64,000 nt of DNA from Chitinophagaceae bacterium (lineage in GTDB: Bacteria; Bacteroidota; Bacteroidia; Chitinophagales; Chitinophagaceae): assembly GCA_947454235.1 (NCBI GenBank), contig CANGIY010000002.1, forward strand, positions 310,001-374,000. Reading direction: 5' to 3'. Below are positions 37,656 through 47,252 of the stretch, in pieces. A program made the position numbers and the translations under genes. Under the pieces are notes generated by a model. It had not been told where the DNA came from and did no database searches. It was given only the letters and a program-made list of their open reading frames with translations. Each line of letters opens with the position of its first letter. The stretch's first letter is position 1.

Positions 37656-38072
37656 ATGTATCCTGAACAACTCGTAAGGCCAATGAAGGCCGAACTTACG
37701 CAACACGGTTTTGAAGAATTGTTGACTCCCGCTGACGTAGACCGGGTTTTACCGCAATCGGGTACCACTTTGGTAATGATCAATAGTGTGTGCGGCTGCT
37801 CTGCGGGCACTGCAAGGCCGGGTGTATTGATGGCAGTTCTTAACTCTGCTAAAAAACCTGACCATATCACAACAACATTTGCCGGTTTTGACTTAGACGC
37901 CGTAAAACGCGTACGTGAATATTTGTTGCCTTACCCACCATCTTCACCAGCGGTAGCGTTGTTGAAAGACGGTAAAGTAGTGCACATGATTGAAAGACAC
38001 ATGATTGAAGGTCGCCCTGCACAAATGATAGCAGCTAACCTCATGCAAGCTTTCGAAAACTACTGCAACTAG
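37656..38072 (+). CDS. Bacilliredoxin (BrxA/BrxB family)
   Basis: A 138-residue thioredoxin-fold protein with the CGC active site (C46-G-C48 in NSVCGCSAGTARP), the form used in Bacillus to remove bacillithiol from mixed disulfides. It starts MYPEQLVRPMKAELT and ends with a family-typical ERHMIEGRPAQMIA helix. This suggests that the organism makes a bacillithiol-like thiol, although biosynthesis genes are not in the window. It is a single-gene unit with its own terminator. Confidence 0.92.
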   Translation: MYPEQLVRPMKAELTQHGFEELLTPADVDRVLPQSGTTLVMINSVCGCSAGTARPGVLMAVLNSAKKPDHITTTFAGFDLDAVKRVREYLLPYPPSSPAVALLKDGKVVHMIERHMIEGRPAQMIAANLMQAFENYCN

Positions 38073-38093
38073 AATTTTATTGGTTCAATACAG

Positions 38094-38130
38094 CAGCCTC
38101 GGTGAAAGCCGGGGCTGTTTTAGTTTTTAC
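38094..38130 (+). terminator. Rho-independent terminator of the bacilliredoxin gene
   Basis: Stem CAGCCTCGG / CCGGGGCTG (one G-U pair), loop TGAAAG, followed by TTTTAGTTTTT. Confidence 0.85.
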
Positions 38131-38450
38131 CTCCTATAAAACGAGTAATCCAATAAAAACGACGTAAGGAAGGCAACGAAAATGAATACATTCATGATTT
38201 TGAGCCACTTGTCGCGTTTTTTGATGAAGAAGAATACTTGCAGCCCGACTAAAATAACGAATAGTACAATCCACAAGTACGAATACACTACCCCACGAAC
38301 GCCATCGAGTTCAGCTTTCATTTGAAGGAATGAGAGAATGCCTTTCTGACGATTGTATAATTCAGCGCCATGAATATAAAGCATGCAAAATGATACCAGC
38401 CAGGCAAGGTATGAAAGCACGCGTTCGTTTTTGTTCTTTTTGTCTGTCAT
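38127..38450 (-). CDS. Small three-helix membrane protein, unknown
   Basis: A 107-residue protein with three predicted membrane segments (SYLAWLVSFCMLYIHG, YSYLWIVLFVILVGLQVFFF, MNVFIFVAFLTSFLLDY) and charged ends. I recognise no family. It begins directly after the O-antigen ligase gene on the same strand, so it is the distal gene of the left arm of the polysaccharide cluster. Confidence 0.7.
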   Translation of the reverse strand: MTDKKNKNERVLSYLAWLVSFCMLYIHGAELYNRQKGILSFLQMKAELDGVRGVVYSYLWIVLFVILVGLQVFFFIKKRDKWLKIMNVFIFVAFLTSFLLDYSFYRR

Positions 38451-39728
38451 CTACCGCAGTGATTTTCGTTGGTGGCTGGTTAAAGTGTAAAAGAACATTA
38501 CTGATGTAAAAAAAGCATAAAACAACAAACCCTGCTGCCGCACTAAAAGGCTTTCTGTGAAGAACGTAATCCCAAACAACAGCAGCAAGTATGCATAAAA
38601 TTTATTACCCGATTTGAGGGCACGGATAATATGCGTTCCAAAACCAATAAGCAAGAAAACCACTCCCAGAACGCCGAATGAAATACATTCGTAAAAATAC
38701 TGGCTATGGGGGTCAAATAAACCGATGTTGGTTTTGTAGGTCATTGAATTGAAAAAATACCTCAGCTTCAATTCGTACATCAACTTACCGGGACCGCAAC
38801 CTGTTTTCCAAAACTGGCTCAATGCCGATTTATCTACCTCCCAAATTAATTTGCGCTCATTGAGCGAATTATCAGCGACGGGGTTGTGCGACTTTCCGCC
38901 CCCCACGGTTATCAATTCGTTCACCCTCTGACTCACAAAAGGGACAAATAAATATGACATTGCAATAACAGCTACTAGACCTACTATCGCCCATTTATAC
39001 TGTGCGATCTTCCCTCTTTGCTCCCATGCAAAATGTAGTGCAGCGATACCCACAGCCAATACAGGCGACTTCGCTAAAATGGCAAGCAGAAACGCAAGTA
39101 ACAGATAACCTAATAAACTTGATACCAATTTATTGAGTTGAGTGATACCAGTTAGCAGCATAAAAATCGCAGCACTTATATACATACTTATGTATGTAGG
39201 GTGTGTTTGAGTTACCGTTTCGAAAAATATACGGTATGTTACGTGGTTAATTACCTGACCTTGGTCGTGATGTAACAAATAAAAATGCGTTACAAACCAC
39301 GTGTTGGCATAAATACACGTTGCCACAGCAGCAAAAACAAAAAAACGAAATTCACTTACCAACACATTAATATACTTGCGTGCTGTTAGCCCTACCAGTA
39401 TCGGGAACAACAAATATGATAACCGCCCTTCAACGACAAGGTGCATTTTATCAGAAAATGCCTGCGGTGTTAGTGGTAAAGCAATTAGGTACAAAAAGAA
39501 ACCGCTACCCATTACCAAAGCCCACTTTATGTGAGACATTGAAATAGGATGCCGCTCGAAAATGGACTTGAAGAAAAAATAGCCAATACATGCTACTACG
39601 CCTATCGCCTGCCCTTTAATGCCTAGAAAAAAAGAAACCATGAGCAGGCGCGCTACCCACTTATCAACTTGCGTTGTGCTTTGATGGGTATTAATGGCCG
39701 TAAAACTCATGATGACATTTATTGACAA
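38451..39728 (-). CDS. O-antigen ligase/polymerase family membrane protein (WaaL/Wzy-like)
   Basis: A 425-residue protein with about ten to twelve membrane helices and the large periplasmic loop of the Wzy_C family. The loop holds NERKLIWEVDKSALSQFWKT, a GCGPGK motif and the DPHSQYFYE signature histidine. Such enzymes join O-polysaccharide to lipid A core or polymerise it. The start (39728) overlaps the preceding glycosyltransferase gene by 38 bases; ATG 39710 is an alternative. Given the ABC exporter next door, the ligase role is favoured. Confidence 0.85.
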   Translation of the reverse strand: MSINVIMSFTAINTHQSTTQVDKWVARLLMVSFFLGIKGQAIGVVACIGYFFFKSIFERHPISMSHIKWALVMGSGFFLYLIALPLTPQAFSDKMHLVVEGRLSYLLFPILVGLTARKYINVLVSEFRFFVFAAVATCIYANTWFVTHFYLLHHDQGQVINHVTYRIFFETVTQTHPTYISMYISAAIFMLLTGITQLNKLVSSLLGYLLLAFLLAILAKSPVLAVGIAALHFAWEQRGKIAQYKWAIVGLVAVIAMSYLFVPFVSQRVNELITVGGGKSHNPVADNSLNERKLIWEVDKSALSQFWKTGCGPGKLMYELKLRYFFNSMTYKTNIGLFDPHSQYFYECISFGVLGVVFLLIGFGTHIIRALKSGNKFYAYLLLLFGITFFTESLLVRQQGLLFYAFFTSVMFFYTLTSHQRKSLR

Positions 39729-40812
39729 AATCTTTTATTTCACGCTTAAACCTTTCTGACGAGAACTTTTCAGCGTGGCGGCTAATTGCGGCAGCATCGT
39801 TGAGGTAATTGGCTTCCAGCTTTTTAACGGCACCAATCACAGCCTCTTCAGTTTGATCGGGGAAATGATAGCCAGTTACTCCGTTTACTACCGTTTCCTG
39901 ATAGCCACCATAGTCGAGTGCTATCACAGGTGTACCACACGCCTGTACCTCAACACACTGAATACCAAAATCTTCCTTCGCGGCGAAAATACATGCCTTT
40001 GCTTGCTGAATATACCTTATCATTTCATCATCGGGCTGGTAACCTAGCCATTCAATGTTGGTTGCACCCTGTATGAGGTCGGCGAATTTTCGGGAACCAT
40101 ACCCCTCCCCTATGAGCACCAACTTTTTGTCAGGCATTTTGAGGAACGATTTTACAATAAGGTCTATTTTTTTGTATGGAACAAATCGCCCTAGCGCCAG
40201 ATAATAATCTTGCCTAGCTCCTTCATACAATTCAAATTTCTCAACCCGCACCGGCGGATAAATAACAGTTGCATCTCGACCATAACAGTTTTTGATTCTG
40301 TTTTTGATGTGATGCGAATTGGCGATGAAGTAATGTACTTTTTCTGCCGTGCGTTTATCCCAATCCCTCATACGCTTCATAAACGCATTGTACAAAAACG
40401 AATTGGTGAACTTATGTTGCTCTTTGTAGTCGTCCATCATGTCCCAGGCAAAACGCATGGGGGTATGACAGTAACAGATATTCAGTATGTTTTTATCGCA
40501 ACCAATTGATTTGGCGACAGCATGAGAAGTAGAAATAATGGCATCGTAACCCTTTAAATTGAAACGCTCAATCAACCACGGCATCAATGGCAAAGTACCC
40601 TGATACACTTTTTCAATCATGGGTAGGTTTTGCAATAACGATGTGTTTACGGGCAAATTCCTTAAAATCGATTTCCTGTCTTTGTCTTTGAACTTATCAA
40701 ACAAAGAATACAAGTCTGGGTTTTCGGCAAGGTAGACATCAATGATGTCGCCTGCTACTTTTTCAGCACCACCATTTGCCTTAAACCAATCATGTATAAT
40801 CGCTACTTTCAT
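39691..40812 (-). CDS. GT4 glycosyltransferase
   Basis: A 373-residue GT-B enzyme. The N-terminal domain begins MKVAIIHDWFKANGGAEKV with the glycine-rich acceptor loop, and the C-terminal nucleotide-sugar domain has the E-x7-E motif in EDFGIQCVEVQACG, followed by TPVIALDYGG. It would add a sugar to the lipid-linked glycan at the inner membrane. Sugar and linkage cannot be told. It lies 8 bases after the second GT4 gene and overlaps the ligase gene. Confidence 0.92.
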   Translation of the reverse strand: MKVAIIHDWFKANGGAEKVAGDIIDVYLAENPDLYSLFDKFKDKDRKSILRNLPVNTSLLQNLPMIEKVYQGTLPLMPWLIERFNLKGYDAIISTSHAVAKSIGCDKNILNICYCHTPMRFAWDMMDDYKEQHKFTNSFLYNAFMKRMRDWDKRTAEKVHYFIANSHHIKNRIKNCYGRDATVIYPPVRVEKFELYEGARQDYYLALGRFVPYKKIDLIVKSFLKMPDKKLVLIGEGYGSRKFADLIQGATNIEWLGYQPDDEMIRYIQQAKACIFAAKEDFGIQCVEVQACGTPVIALDYGGYQETVVNGVTGYHFPDQTEEAVIGAVKKLEANYLNDAAAISRHAEKFSSERFKREIKDFVNKCHHEFYGH

Positions 40813-40820
40813 TCCAGATT

Positions 40821-41885
40821 TTAACGCGCTCTGTTGTCAATTGTCTTAATACTTTCAATGACCACCTTAGCAGCGCGCCCAAAAGTATATTTTTGAATGA
40901 TTGACTTATAATCTTGTGTTGCTTCTAAATCAACTGATTTAAGCCGATTAAGTTGCTCCACAACTTTTTCAACAGAACTTATATTGCAAAAGTCCGCAAA
41001 TCCGTCAAATAATTCTCGGTAAACAAGAATATCAGAGCATATTATTTTACAGCCGAAATTCATACCCTCAAGAATGGGTATACCAAACCCCTCATACAAC
41101 GACAAACTCGCAACTACCGCAGCCTTACTGTATGCCTCAACAAGGTCGGAATCGCTGAACTGCTCAACAAACTGGATATTGTGTTTTTGCAACTCATTAA
41201 AATCAATGCCTGTATCAGAAAACAAACTACTTTTATTTCCGTAAAGCATTAATTTCCATTCTGTTGCTAAGTCTGACTTCAAAAAAGCTTCTATCAACGT
41301 TTTTTGATTCTTGCGTTGATTGATAGTACCTACAGCCAGAATAATTTTTTCCTTACCATATTTTTTAGACGGTTCGTAACTCGTAAAAATACCACCAAGC
41401 CCATTGCATGTTACTGAAACGGTATTGGAGTTTACTTTCAGATATTTTACCAATTCACTTTTAACGGTCCCGCTTACAGTAAAAATATGCTTTGCGTTAG
41501 CAGCAATTTTAGGAATCATAAAATTGTACCATGCTGCAAATGTCTTTGAATTCCACTCGGGGTGCAATAGGTAAGCAATGTCATGTATCGTTATCAGGTT
41601 ATTGTTGTAACCTATTGGGGCGGTATTTGCCAGATTGAGCAGCAACGGATTGCCTTGTTTCTTCAAAAAACGGGGTAAAGTCCATTGTTCCCACAAGTGT
41701 CCTTTTAAACCTTTGACAACTTGAGCGTTCAATATTTGTGCAATGTCGGTGTGTAACACTTCTGCCGGGGTCAAAAAGACCGTGTCAGGGAGCATTCTTT
41801 GTATTTGAAGACAACACTCTATTGCATACCTTTGCACGCCCGTAACGGGTTGGGTCAGGAAACGGGCATTTACAAATAGCTTCAT
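40821..41885 (-). CDS. GT4 glycosyltransferase
   Basis: A 354-residue GT-B enzyme starting MKLFVNARFLTQPVTGVQRY, with the E-x7-E motif in YEGFGIPILEGMNFG. ITIHDIAYLLHPEW and VGTINQRKNQKTLIEAF are further family segments typical of mannosyl/rhamnosyl-type transferases. It is the first gene of the leftward arm, 55 bases from the divergent exporter permease gene, so both arms probably share the 41886-41940 promoter region. Confidence 0.92.
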   Translation of the reverse strand: MKLFVNARFLTQPVTGVQRYAIECCLQIQRMLPDTVFLTPAEVLHTDIAQILNAQVVKGLKGHLWEQWTLPRFLKKQGNPLLLNLANTAPIGYNNNLITIHDIAYLLHPEWNSKTFAAWYNFMIPKIAANAKHIFTVSGTVKSELVKYLKVNSNTVSVTCNGLGGIFTSYEPSKKYGKEKIILAVGTINQRKNQKTLIEAFLKSDLATEWKLMLYGNKSSLFSDTGIDFNELQKHNIQFVEQFSDSDLVEAYSKAAVVASLSLYEGFGIPILEGMNFGCKIICSDILVYRELFDGFADFCNISSVEKVVEQLNRLKSVDLEATQDYKSIIQKYTFGRAAKVVIESIKTIDNRAR

Positions 41886-41940
41886 GTATCTTCAGCGACT
41901 CAATTCTAAATCGGCGGGAAAATTACAACTATAAGATCAA

Positions 41941-42687
41941 GTGCAAAATATCTCGCGGATATATTCATTAAGTAAAAGGAACATCATACTGAGGTATAAA
42001 AATTCAGTCATTGGTTTCTTTTGGGGCTTTTTTAAGCCCTTGCTCTACTTGTTGATTATTATCGTTGTATTTAAATCGCAGTCGAATATCGACAATTACG
42101 TGCTTTATGCGACCAGCGGACTTATTTTCTGGATTTTCTTTGCCAACGTTACCAATCAATCTATCGCTTCCATTATCAACTCCTCGGGTATCATCAAGGC
42201 ATTGAATGTGCCTACCGTGTTTTTCCCATTGTCTGAGATGATAAGCGAATTGTTCAACTTTATTTTGACACTGTTTGTATTTGCCATTGCAATGCATTGG
42301 TTTGGTATTCAGTATTCGTTCAACTTATTGACTATTATTCCAATCACAATATTATTTGCTGTTTTTACATTTGGCATTACGCTCATTTTCTGTTCATTGA
42401 ATGTATTTTTTAGGGACGTAGGCATTCTATGGACAACTATTCAACCCGCAATATTTTACCTCACACCTATCCCATACCCTGAAAAAGTATTGACCGATAG
42501 ATACCCCTTAGTAGTTCAGTTGAACCCTATATACTACTTCATAAAGCTTGAAAGAGAAGTAATTTATAAAGGCGTATTCCCATCGGGTGAATTGTGGCTG
42601 CAATGTACTGTGTTGGCTACAGGAATGCTTTGTATTGGTTACTTCATATTTTCAAGGTTAAAAAACCAGTTTATTTCATCGCTATAG
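41941..42687 (+). CDS. Polysaccharide ABC exporter permease (Wzm-like)
   Basis: A 248-residue ABC-2 type permease with six membrane helices (FFWGFFKPLLYLLIIIVVF; SGLIFWIFFANVT; TFGITLIFCSLNVFFRDVG; IQPAIFYLTPIPYP). It starts at a GTG. It would carry lipid-linked polysaccharide across the inner membrane with the ATPase encoded one base after its stop. Relatives include Wzm, KpsM and TagG. Confidence 0.9.
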   Translation: MQNISRIYSLSKRNIILRYKNSVIGFFWGFFKPLLYLLIIIVVFKSQSNIDNYVLYATSGLIFWIFFANVTNQSIASIINSSGIIKALNVPTVFFPLSEMISELFNFILTLFVFAIAMHWFGIQYSFNLLTIIPITILFAVFTFGITLIFCSLNVFFRDVGILWTTIQPAIFYLTPIPYPEKVLTDRYPLVVQLNPIYYFIKLEREVIYKGVFPSGELWLQCTVLATGMLCIGYFIFSRLKNQFISSL

Positions 42688-42688
42688 T

Positions 42689-43417
42689 ATGGCAAATGAT
42701 GCACTCATAGAATTTAAAGGTGTTACTGTCGCTTATTGGCAGAACAACATGGGTGTATTTTCCATTAAAGACCTTATTACACATCGCAAAAACCCGTTTA
42801 CAACAAAAACGATTCTACACGACATCAGTTTTGAAGTAAAACGCGGAGAATGCATGGGTGTACTGGGGCGCAACGGAAGTGGCAAAAGCACGCTTTTACG
42901 CGCCATTGCAGGTGTGGTAAAACCTCAGGTGGGTTCCATACATATTAATGGTTCCATTGCACCTATTCTGGCTATTGGTGCCGGACTAGAAACTGAACTG
43001 ACCGGATACGAGAATATTGAATTGTTGCTATCTTTATATGGTAAACCACGTAAAGATGTAGACGCCATTAAGAGCATCAAAGACTTTTCGGGATTGAGCG
43101 ACGATGTTTTGCGAACTCCAACTAAAACCTATTCTTCGGGTATGTTGGCGCGTTTGACTTTTTCAATTTCTGTAGCCAACGATTCTGATATCCTGATTAT
43201 TGATGAGGTGCTTGCCGTTGGAGACCAAGGCTTCCAGCACAAGTGCATGGACAAAATTTATCAGGTAAAAAAGGAAGGTAAAACAATTCTGTTTGTATCG
43301 CATTTCCCTGAAGACGTGAAAAAATTGTGTGATACCGCAATTTTGCTTGACGGTGGTGTAATAACCCACAGAGGCGGCGCCCCTGAAATTTGTGACTTAT
43401 ACCAAAAATTGTTCTAA
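42689..43417 (+). CDS. Polysaccharide ABC exporter ATPase (Wzt-like, short form)
   Basis: A 242-residue ATPase: Walker A GRNGSGKS at 60-67, the exporter-type signature TYSSGMLARL, Walker B ILIIDEVLAVGD, and H-loop FVSHFPEDV. It ends right after the nucleotide-binding domain, with no C-terminal carbohydrate-binding domain, unlike E. coli O9a Wzt. Recognition of a non-reducing-end modification is therefore not expected. It lies one base after the permease gene. Confidence 0.93.
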   Translation: MANDALIEFKGVTVAYWQNNMGVFSIKDLITHRKNPFTTKTILHDISFEVKRGECMGVLGRNGSGKSTLLRAIAGVVKPQVGSIHINGSIAPILAIGAGLETELTGYENIELLLSLYGKPRKDVDAIKSIKDFSGLSDDVLRTPTKTYSSGMLARLTFSISVANDSDILIIDEVLAVGDQGFQHKCMDKIYQVKKEGKTILFVSHFPEDVKKLCDTAILLDGGVITHRGGAPEICDLYQKLF

Positions 43418-43437
43418 CATAAATTCAAACCGGGTTT

Positions 43438-45231
43438 ATGAAGAACTATCTGCACAAATTAAAAAAGCCGGGGGAACCACTACTACTCTCCATTTTCAAT
43501 CTGTTGGTTTTCTTTTGCTCGGTGCCGGGGGCAAGGTATTTGTATAAAAAGCTTTTCAAAAACCGTTCACCCAAAGTAGTAATTGTCGACTATAACGATT
43601 GGGTCATTGAGAAAATTAGTGACCGCCAGCTCACGAAAAAATTAGCGTCTGTTGAAAACCCTGCTGAATTGGAAAAAATTGGGGTTGCTTTGATATGCAA
43701 TAATGCAACTCCGGCAGCCATACAAAAATGGATTATAGATTTTTACAACACTTCACCAATACAGCATTTAATTATTTTAGTTACTGACAATAAAGAAGTT
43801 ACATCATTTATTTATAGCGTTGATACCGGTTTAAAAAATAAATCAACTATTCAAGTCGTTTCTGTTTCAGAGTTTAACTCGGGTGCGTACGAAACTGAAT
43901 TAACGGTAATAGTACTTGCAACTGTGCAGGTAAAACTGGACAATGATTGTTTTATATCAGTAATCAATTCGCTCTATCGTGGAGATGGGAATTGGGATTT
44001 AGCGTACTACCATAATGGCAAAGTAGATAATGACGGTACGTTTTCAGCACCCAATTTCAAGCCGTCATTTTCACCACATCACTTGCTAAACACTAATTAT
44101 ATTGGAAATTCGTTCGCAGTGAAAGTAGACCACTGTAAACAACACCCCATTGATTTTCAAGGTGCCGACAACGAGTTATTGCATAAATATGCGCTAGAAT
44201 GGAGCATTGGGCACAAAACTAAGGTTATTGATGCCATTCTTTACCACGAAGCCAAAACTGCCGACAATTTGAAAGCTTCTACTTTAAAAGCTTCCATTGA
44301 CTACCTGAGGAAAAAAGGCTTTGAAAGTGACACTACCAACAAAAACAATAACCTTAGAATTTCAGTTCCACCTAGTCAACCATTAGTCAGTATTATCATT
44401 CCGACAAAGGATCAGGCCGGACGACTAAAAGTAGCTGTGGAATCGCTCATTAGGTTGACGGAATATAAAAACTACGAAATCATTATCCTTGACAATAATT
44501 CTGAGACTCCCGAGTTTTTTGCACTGATTGAAGAATGGAAAGTGAAGCAGGCGAAGTTGATAAAGTGTATTGAAGCAAAATTCCCTTTCAACTTTTCAAA
44601 ACTTATGAATCTCGGTGCTGCAAATGCACGAGGCGAGTACTTGTTGTTGTTAAATAATGACGTTGAGATAATTGAGCCCAACTGGTTACGTGAGATGTTA
44701 GGTTATGCCGCCCTACCTTTTAGTGGTGCTGCAGGTGCTAAGTTGCTGTTTGAAGACAAGAGCATACAACATGCTGGAATAATATTGGAAAATACAGAAG
44801 AGCTAACCGGGCATGCTTTTATAAACATCCCCAATGAAGCAACCGATGGCGCCATTGCCCCATTTGATAAAGTGATGAACTACCCTGCTATTACTGCAGC
44901 ATGTTTGCTAATAAGCAAAGAAAAGTGGGATTTCGTGGGAGGCATGGATGAATCGCTGCCTGTTGAATACAACGATGTGGCTTTTTGTTTATCATTGAAA
45001 GAACAAGGCTTTTTCAATGTTTACTTGCCCGACAGTGTTTTGATTCATTATGAATCTGCTACTCGTGGACACCCCTTCCGAAGCTTAAAATCATACCAAC
45101 GTCATGAAAAAGACCTCAAAATTTTCAAGGAAAAATGGGGCAACTACATTAACAAGGAGATGAACAAAGTTTCAGGCAGCCAATTGTTACTAAATGAACC
45201 TGATACCAATACCGAGGTCGTGGTCATTTAG
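43438..45231 (+). CDS. GT2 family glycosyltransferase with long N-terminal region
   Basis: A 597-residue protein. The C-terminal half (about 315-570) is a GT-A domain: VSIIIPTKDQAGRLKVAVES, YEIIILDNNS, the NDVEI metal site in LLLLNNDVEI, and the GGMDESLPVEYNDVAFCLSL acceptor motif. The first 300 residues include a hydrophobic stretch near the start but no domain I can name; it could be a degenerate second transferase. It follows the exporter ATPase by 20 bases. Confidence 0.88.
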   Translation: MKNYLHKLKKPGEPLLLSIFNLLVFFCSVPGARYLYKKLFKNRSPKVVIVDYNDWVIEKISDRQLTKKLASVENPAELEKIGVALICNNATPAAIQKWIIDFYNTSPIQHLIILVTDNKEVTSFIYSVDTGLKNKSTIQVVSVSEFNSGAYETELTVIVLATVQVKLDNDCFISVINSLYRGDGNWDLAYYHNGKVDNDGTFSAPNFKPSFSPHHLLNTNYIGNSFAVKVDHCKQHPIDFQGADNELLHKYALEWSIGHKTKVIDAILYHEAKTADNLKASTLKASIDYLRKKGFESDTTNKNNNLRISVPPSQPLVSIIIPTKDQAGRLKVAVESLIRLTEYKNYEIIILDNNSETPEFFALIEEWKVKQAKLIKCIEAKFPFNFSKLMNLGAANARGEYLLLLNNDVEIIEPNWLREMLGYAALPFSGAAGAKLLFEDKSIQHAGIILENTEELTGHAFINIPNEATDGAIAPFDKVMNYPAITAACLLISKEKWDFVGGMDESLPVEYNDVAFCLSLKEQGFFNVYLPDSVLIHYESATRGHPFRSLKSYQRHEKDLKIFKEKWGNYINKEMNKVSGSQLLLNEPDTNTEVVVI

Positions 45232-45310
45232 CATCATTTCGCAGGTTAATATTAGCATTGCTTAAACCTATGCTTAAAGAAACAATCCAATAAAATCGGT
45301 TATTATACGT

Positions 45311-45318
45311 TAATTTTG
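45311..45318 (+). promoter_or_regulatory. Putative -7 element of the PKD protein gene
   Basis: TAATTTTG lies 18 bases before the TTG start. It matches TAnnTTTG and suggests a promoter separate from the glycosyltransferase operon. Confidence 0.45.
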
Positions 45319-45335
45319 TAGTGAACCTCTGAAAA

Positions 45336-47246
45336 TTGAAAAGTAAGATTTTATTCATACTGCTGTTTGCTATCTTAGGAGTTGGTATAAAGGCTCAGGC
45401 AACACACATTGTTGGTGCGGAGATGACGTATACTTATGTAAGTACCTATATCAATCAAAATAACTACAGAATCAATTTGTCTATTTATGAAGATTGCCTT
45501 AACGGTAATGCTGATGCAATAAGACAAGATGATTCTGCGCTAATTGTAGTGTTCGATGACAAGGGTAAAGCCGTTAAATATGATTTGCAAAAATTTGATG
45601 CTGTACAAACTGTAAATACGGAATCTGCAAATATGACATGCATCGTGCATCCACCTAAAATTTGCATCACTAAAAAATCTTATACCTTCAATATTACTTT
45701 ACCAATAACTGATGTTCGCTACTTTGTTACATATCAAAGGTGTTGCCGAACCAATGCACTTACCAATGTAGTTTCCCCCGGAAGCTCTGGCACCAACATA
45801 TTTTGCGAAATACCGCCTTCGTCGGTGGCACCCCAAAATACAAGTGCTGTTTTTAAAAATTTCCCTCCGGTAATTATTTGCAACAACATTGAAATGACTT
45901 ACGACAATTCAGCGAGGGATGCCGATGGCGATTCCTTGTCATATGAATTGTGCCAGTCATACAATTGCCCTGACACTAAAAGAGATGAATACGTTGCGCC
46001 ACCATTTTCTAGTCGCGTCACGATATACCAATCTCCATTTTCCTATTCTAATCCGCTCATAGGCGACCCCGGTATTATAATTAATCCCGTTACTGGTGAA
46101 TTACGTTGTAAACCTTCCAATCAAGGTATTTATTTAGTTTCTGTTTGCTGTAATGAATGGAGGAACGGAAAAATCATCAATACCATACACCGTGAGTTCC
46201 AGTTCTTCGTTTCAAATTGTTCCCGTTCGGTTGTGGCATCCATCCCTCATATACCAACAAACGATGCAATTTATACTGTTGAATGTCGGGACTTTAATGT
46301 GTTATTTAAGAATGAAAGTAAGGGTGCATCTACTTACACATGGGATTTTGGAGACAATACACCAGTGTCGAATGATTTTGAACCGTACCACAATTATAGA
46401 GATACCGGCATCTACCTCGTGAAATTAATCGCAAACCCGGGTTTGCCATGTAACGACTCTATTGCCAAGTACGCTTATGTATTTCCCTATTTATCTGCCG
46501 CAGTTACTCAAAATGGTAAAATATGCGCAGACTCGATGATTAATTTTAAGAACGCCTCAACTTCTACTACTTCGCCCATTTCGTATTCAAAATGGTGGTT
46601 TGGTGATGGCAGTTACGATACAGGCATATCTGTAAACCACAGTTATAGTAAGGCTGGAGCATATAATGTATTACTCGCTACCAGCAATACGCGTTATTGT
46701 ACCGACACTACTATTTATCCAATCGTCATAAGTGCATTCAGACCAAAATTAATAGACGATACTATAATTGTAAAAGGCGAAACATTGTCATTAGATTGCA
46801 GAGGCGGCTACGAATATGAATGGGAACCGGGATATGGCATTGAAAACTACACTGCTCAACAACAAACAATCACATTTAACGACCTAGGCAAATACACATA
46901 TGTTGTTGCTGCTAAAAGTGCTGAGGGCTGCCCCGGTAAAGACACCACAAGTGTTTGGGTAGTCAATCAGTTAGAGTTTTTTGTACCAACCGCATTTACG
47001 CCTAACAATGACGGCAGAAATGATTTTATCCGACCTATAGCAGTTGGTTATTCAACATTGAATTACTTCAAGATATTCGACCGCTGGGGAACACTTGTGT
47101 ACGCAACAACTGATTTTGAACCTGGATGGGATGGTTCGTTTCAGGGAAAACCTTGCGAAGTAGGTGTTTATTATTACGAGATTTCAGCAAAAAGCATTAA
47201 GGGTAACACCCTTTTTCAGAAGGGCGATTTCACATTGATTAGGTAA
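45336..47246 (+). CDS. Large PKD-domain surface protein with type B (CHU_C-like) sorting domain
   Basis: A 636-residue exported protein. Signal peptide KSKILFILLFAILGVGIKAQ; the N-terminal 300 residues have a cysteine-rich region (SVCCNEWRNGK); PKD-like domains occur around 325-400 (STYTWDFGDNTP) and 410-480 (KWWFGDGSYD). The last 90 residues (FVPTAFTPNNDGRNDFIRP onward) match the gliding-motility-associated C-terminal domain used for type IX secretion. Start is a TTG; no ATG is in frame nearby. It is probably an adhesin-like surface protein; adjacency to the glycan export genes is suggestive only. Confidence 0.88.
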   Translation: MKSKILFILLFAILGVGIKAQATHIVGAEMTYTYVSTYINQNNYRINLSIYEDCLNGNADAIRQDDSALIVVFDDKGKAVKYDLQKFDAVQTVNTESANMTCIVHPPKICITKKSYTFNITLPITDVRYFVTYQRCCRTNALTNVVSPGSSGTNIFCEIPPSSVAPQNTSAVFKNFPPVIICNNIEMTYDNSARDADGDSLSYELCQSYNCPDTKRDEYVAPPFSSRVTIYQSPFSYSNPLIGDPGIIINPVTGELRCKPSNQGIYLVSVCCNEWRNGKIINTIHREFQFFVSNCSRSVVASIPHIPTNDAIYTVECRDFNVLFKNESKGASTYTWDFGDNTPVSNDFEPYHNYRDTGIYLVKLIANPGLPCNDSIAKYAYVFPYLSAAVTQNGKICADSMINFKNASTSTTSPISYSKWWFGDGSYDTGISVNHSYSKAGAYNVLLATSNTRYCTDTTIYPIVISAFRPKLIDDTIIVKGETLSLDCRGGYEYEWEPGYGIENYTAQQQTITFNDLGKYTYVVAAKSAEGCPGKDTTSVWVVNQLEFFVPTAFTPNNDGRNDFIRPIAVGYSTLNYFKIFDRWGTLVYATTDFEPGWDGSFQGKPCEVGVYYYEISAKSIKGNTLFQKGDFTLIR

Positions 47247-47252
47247 AGATTT

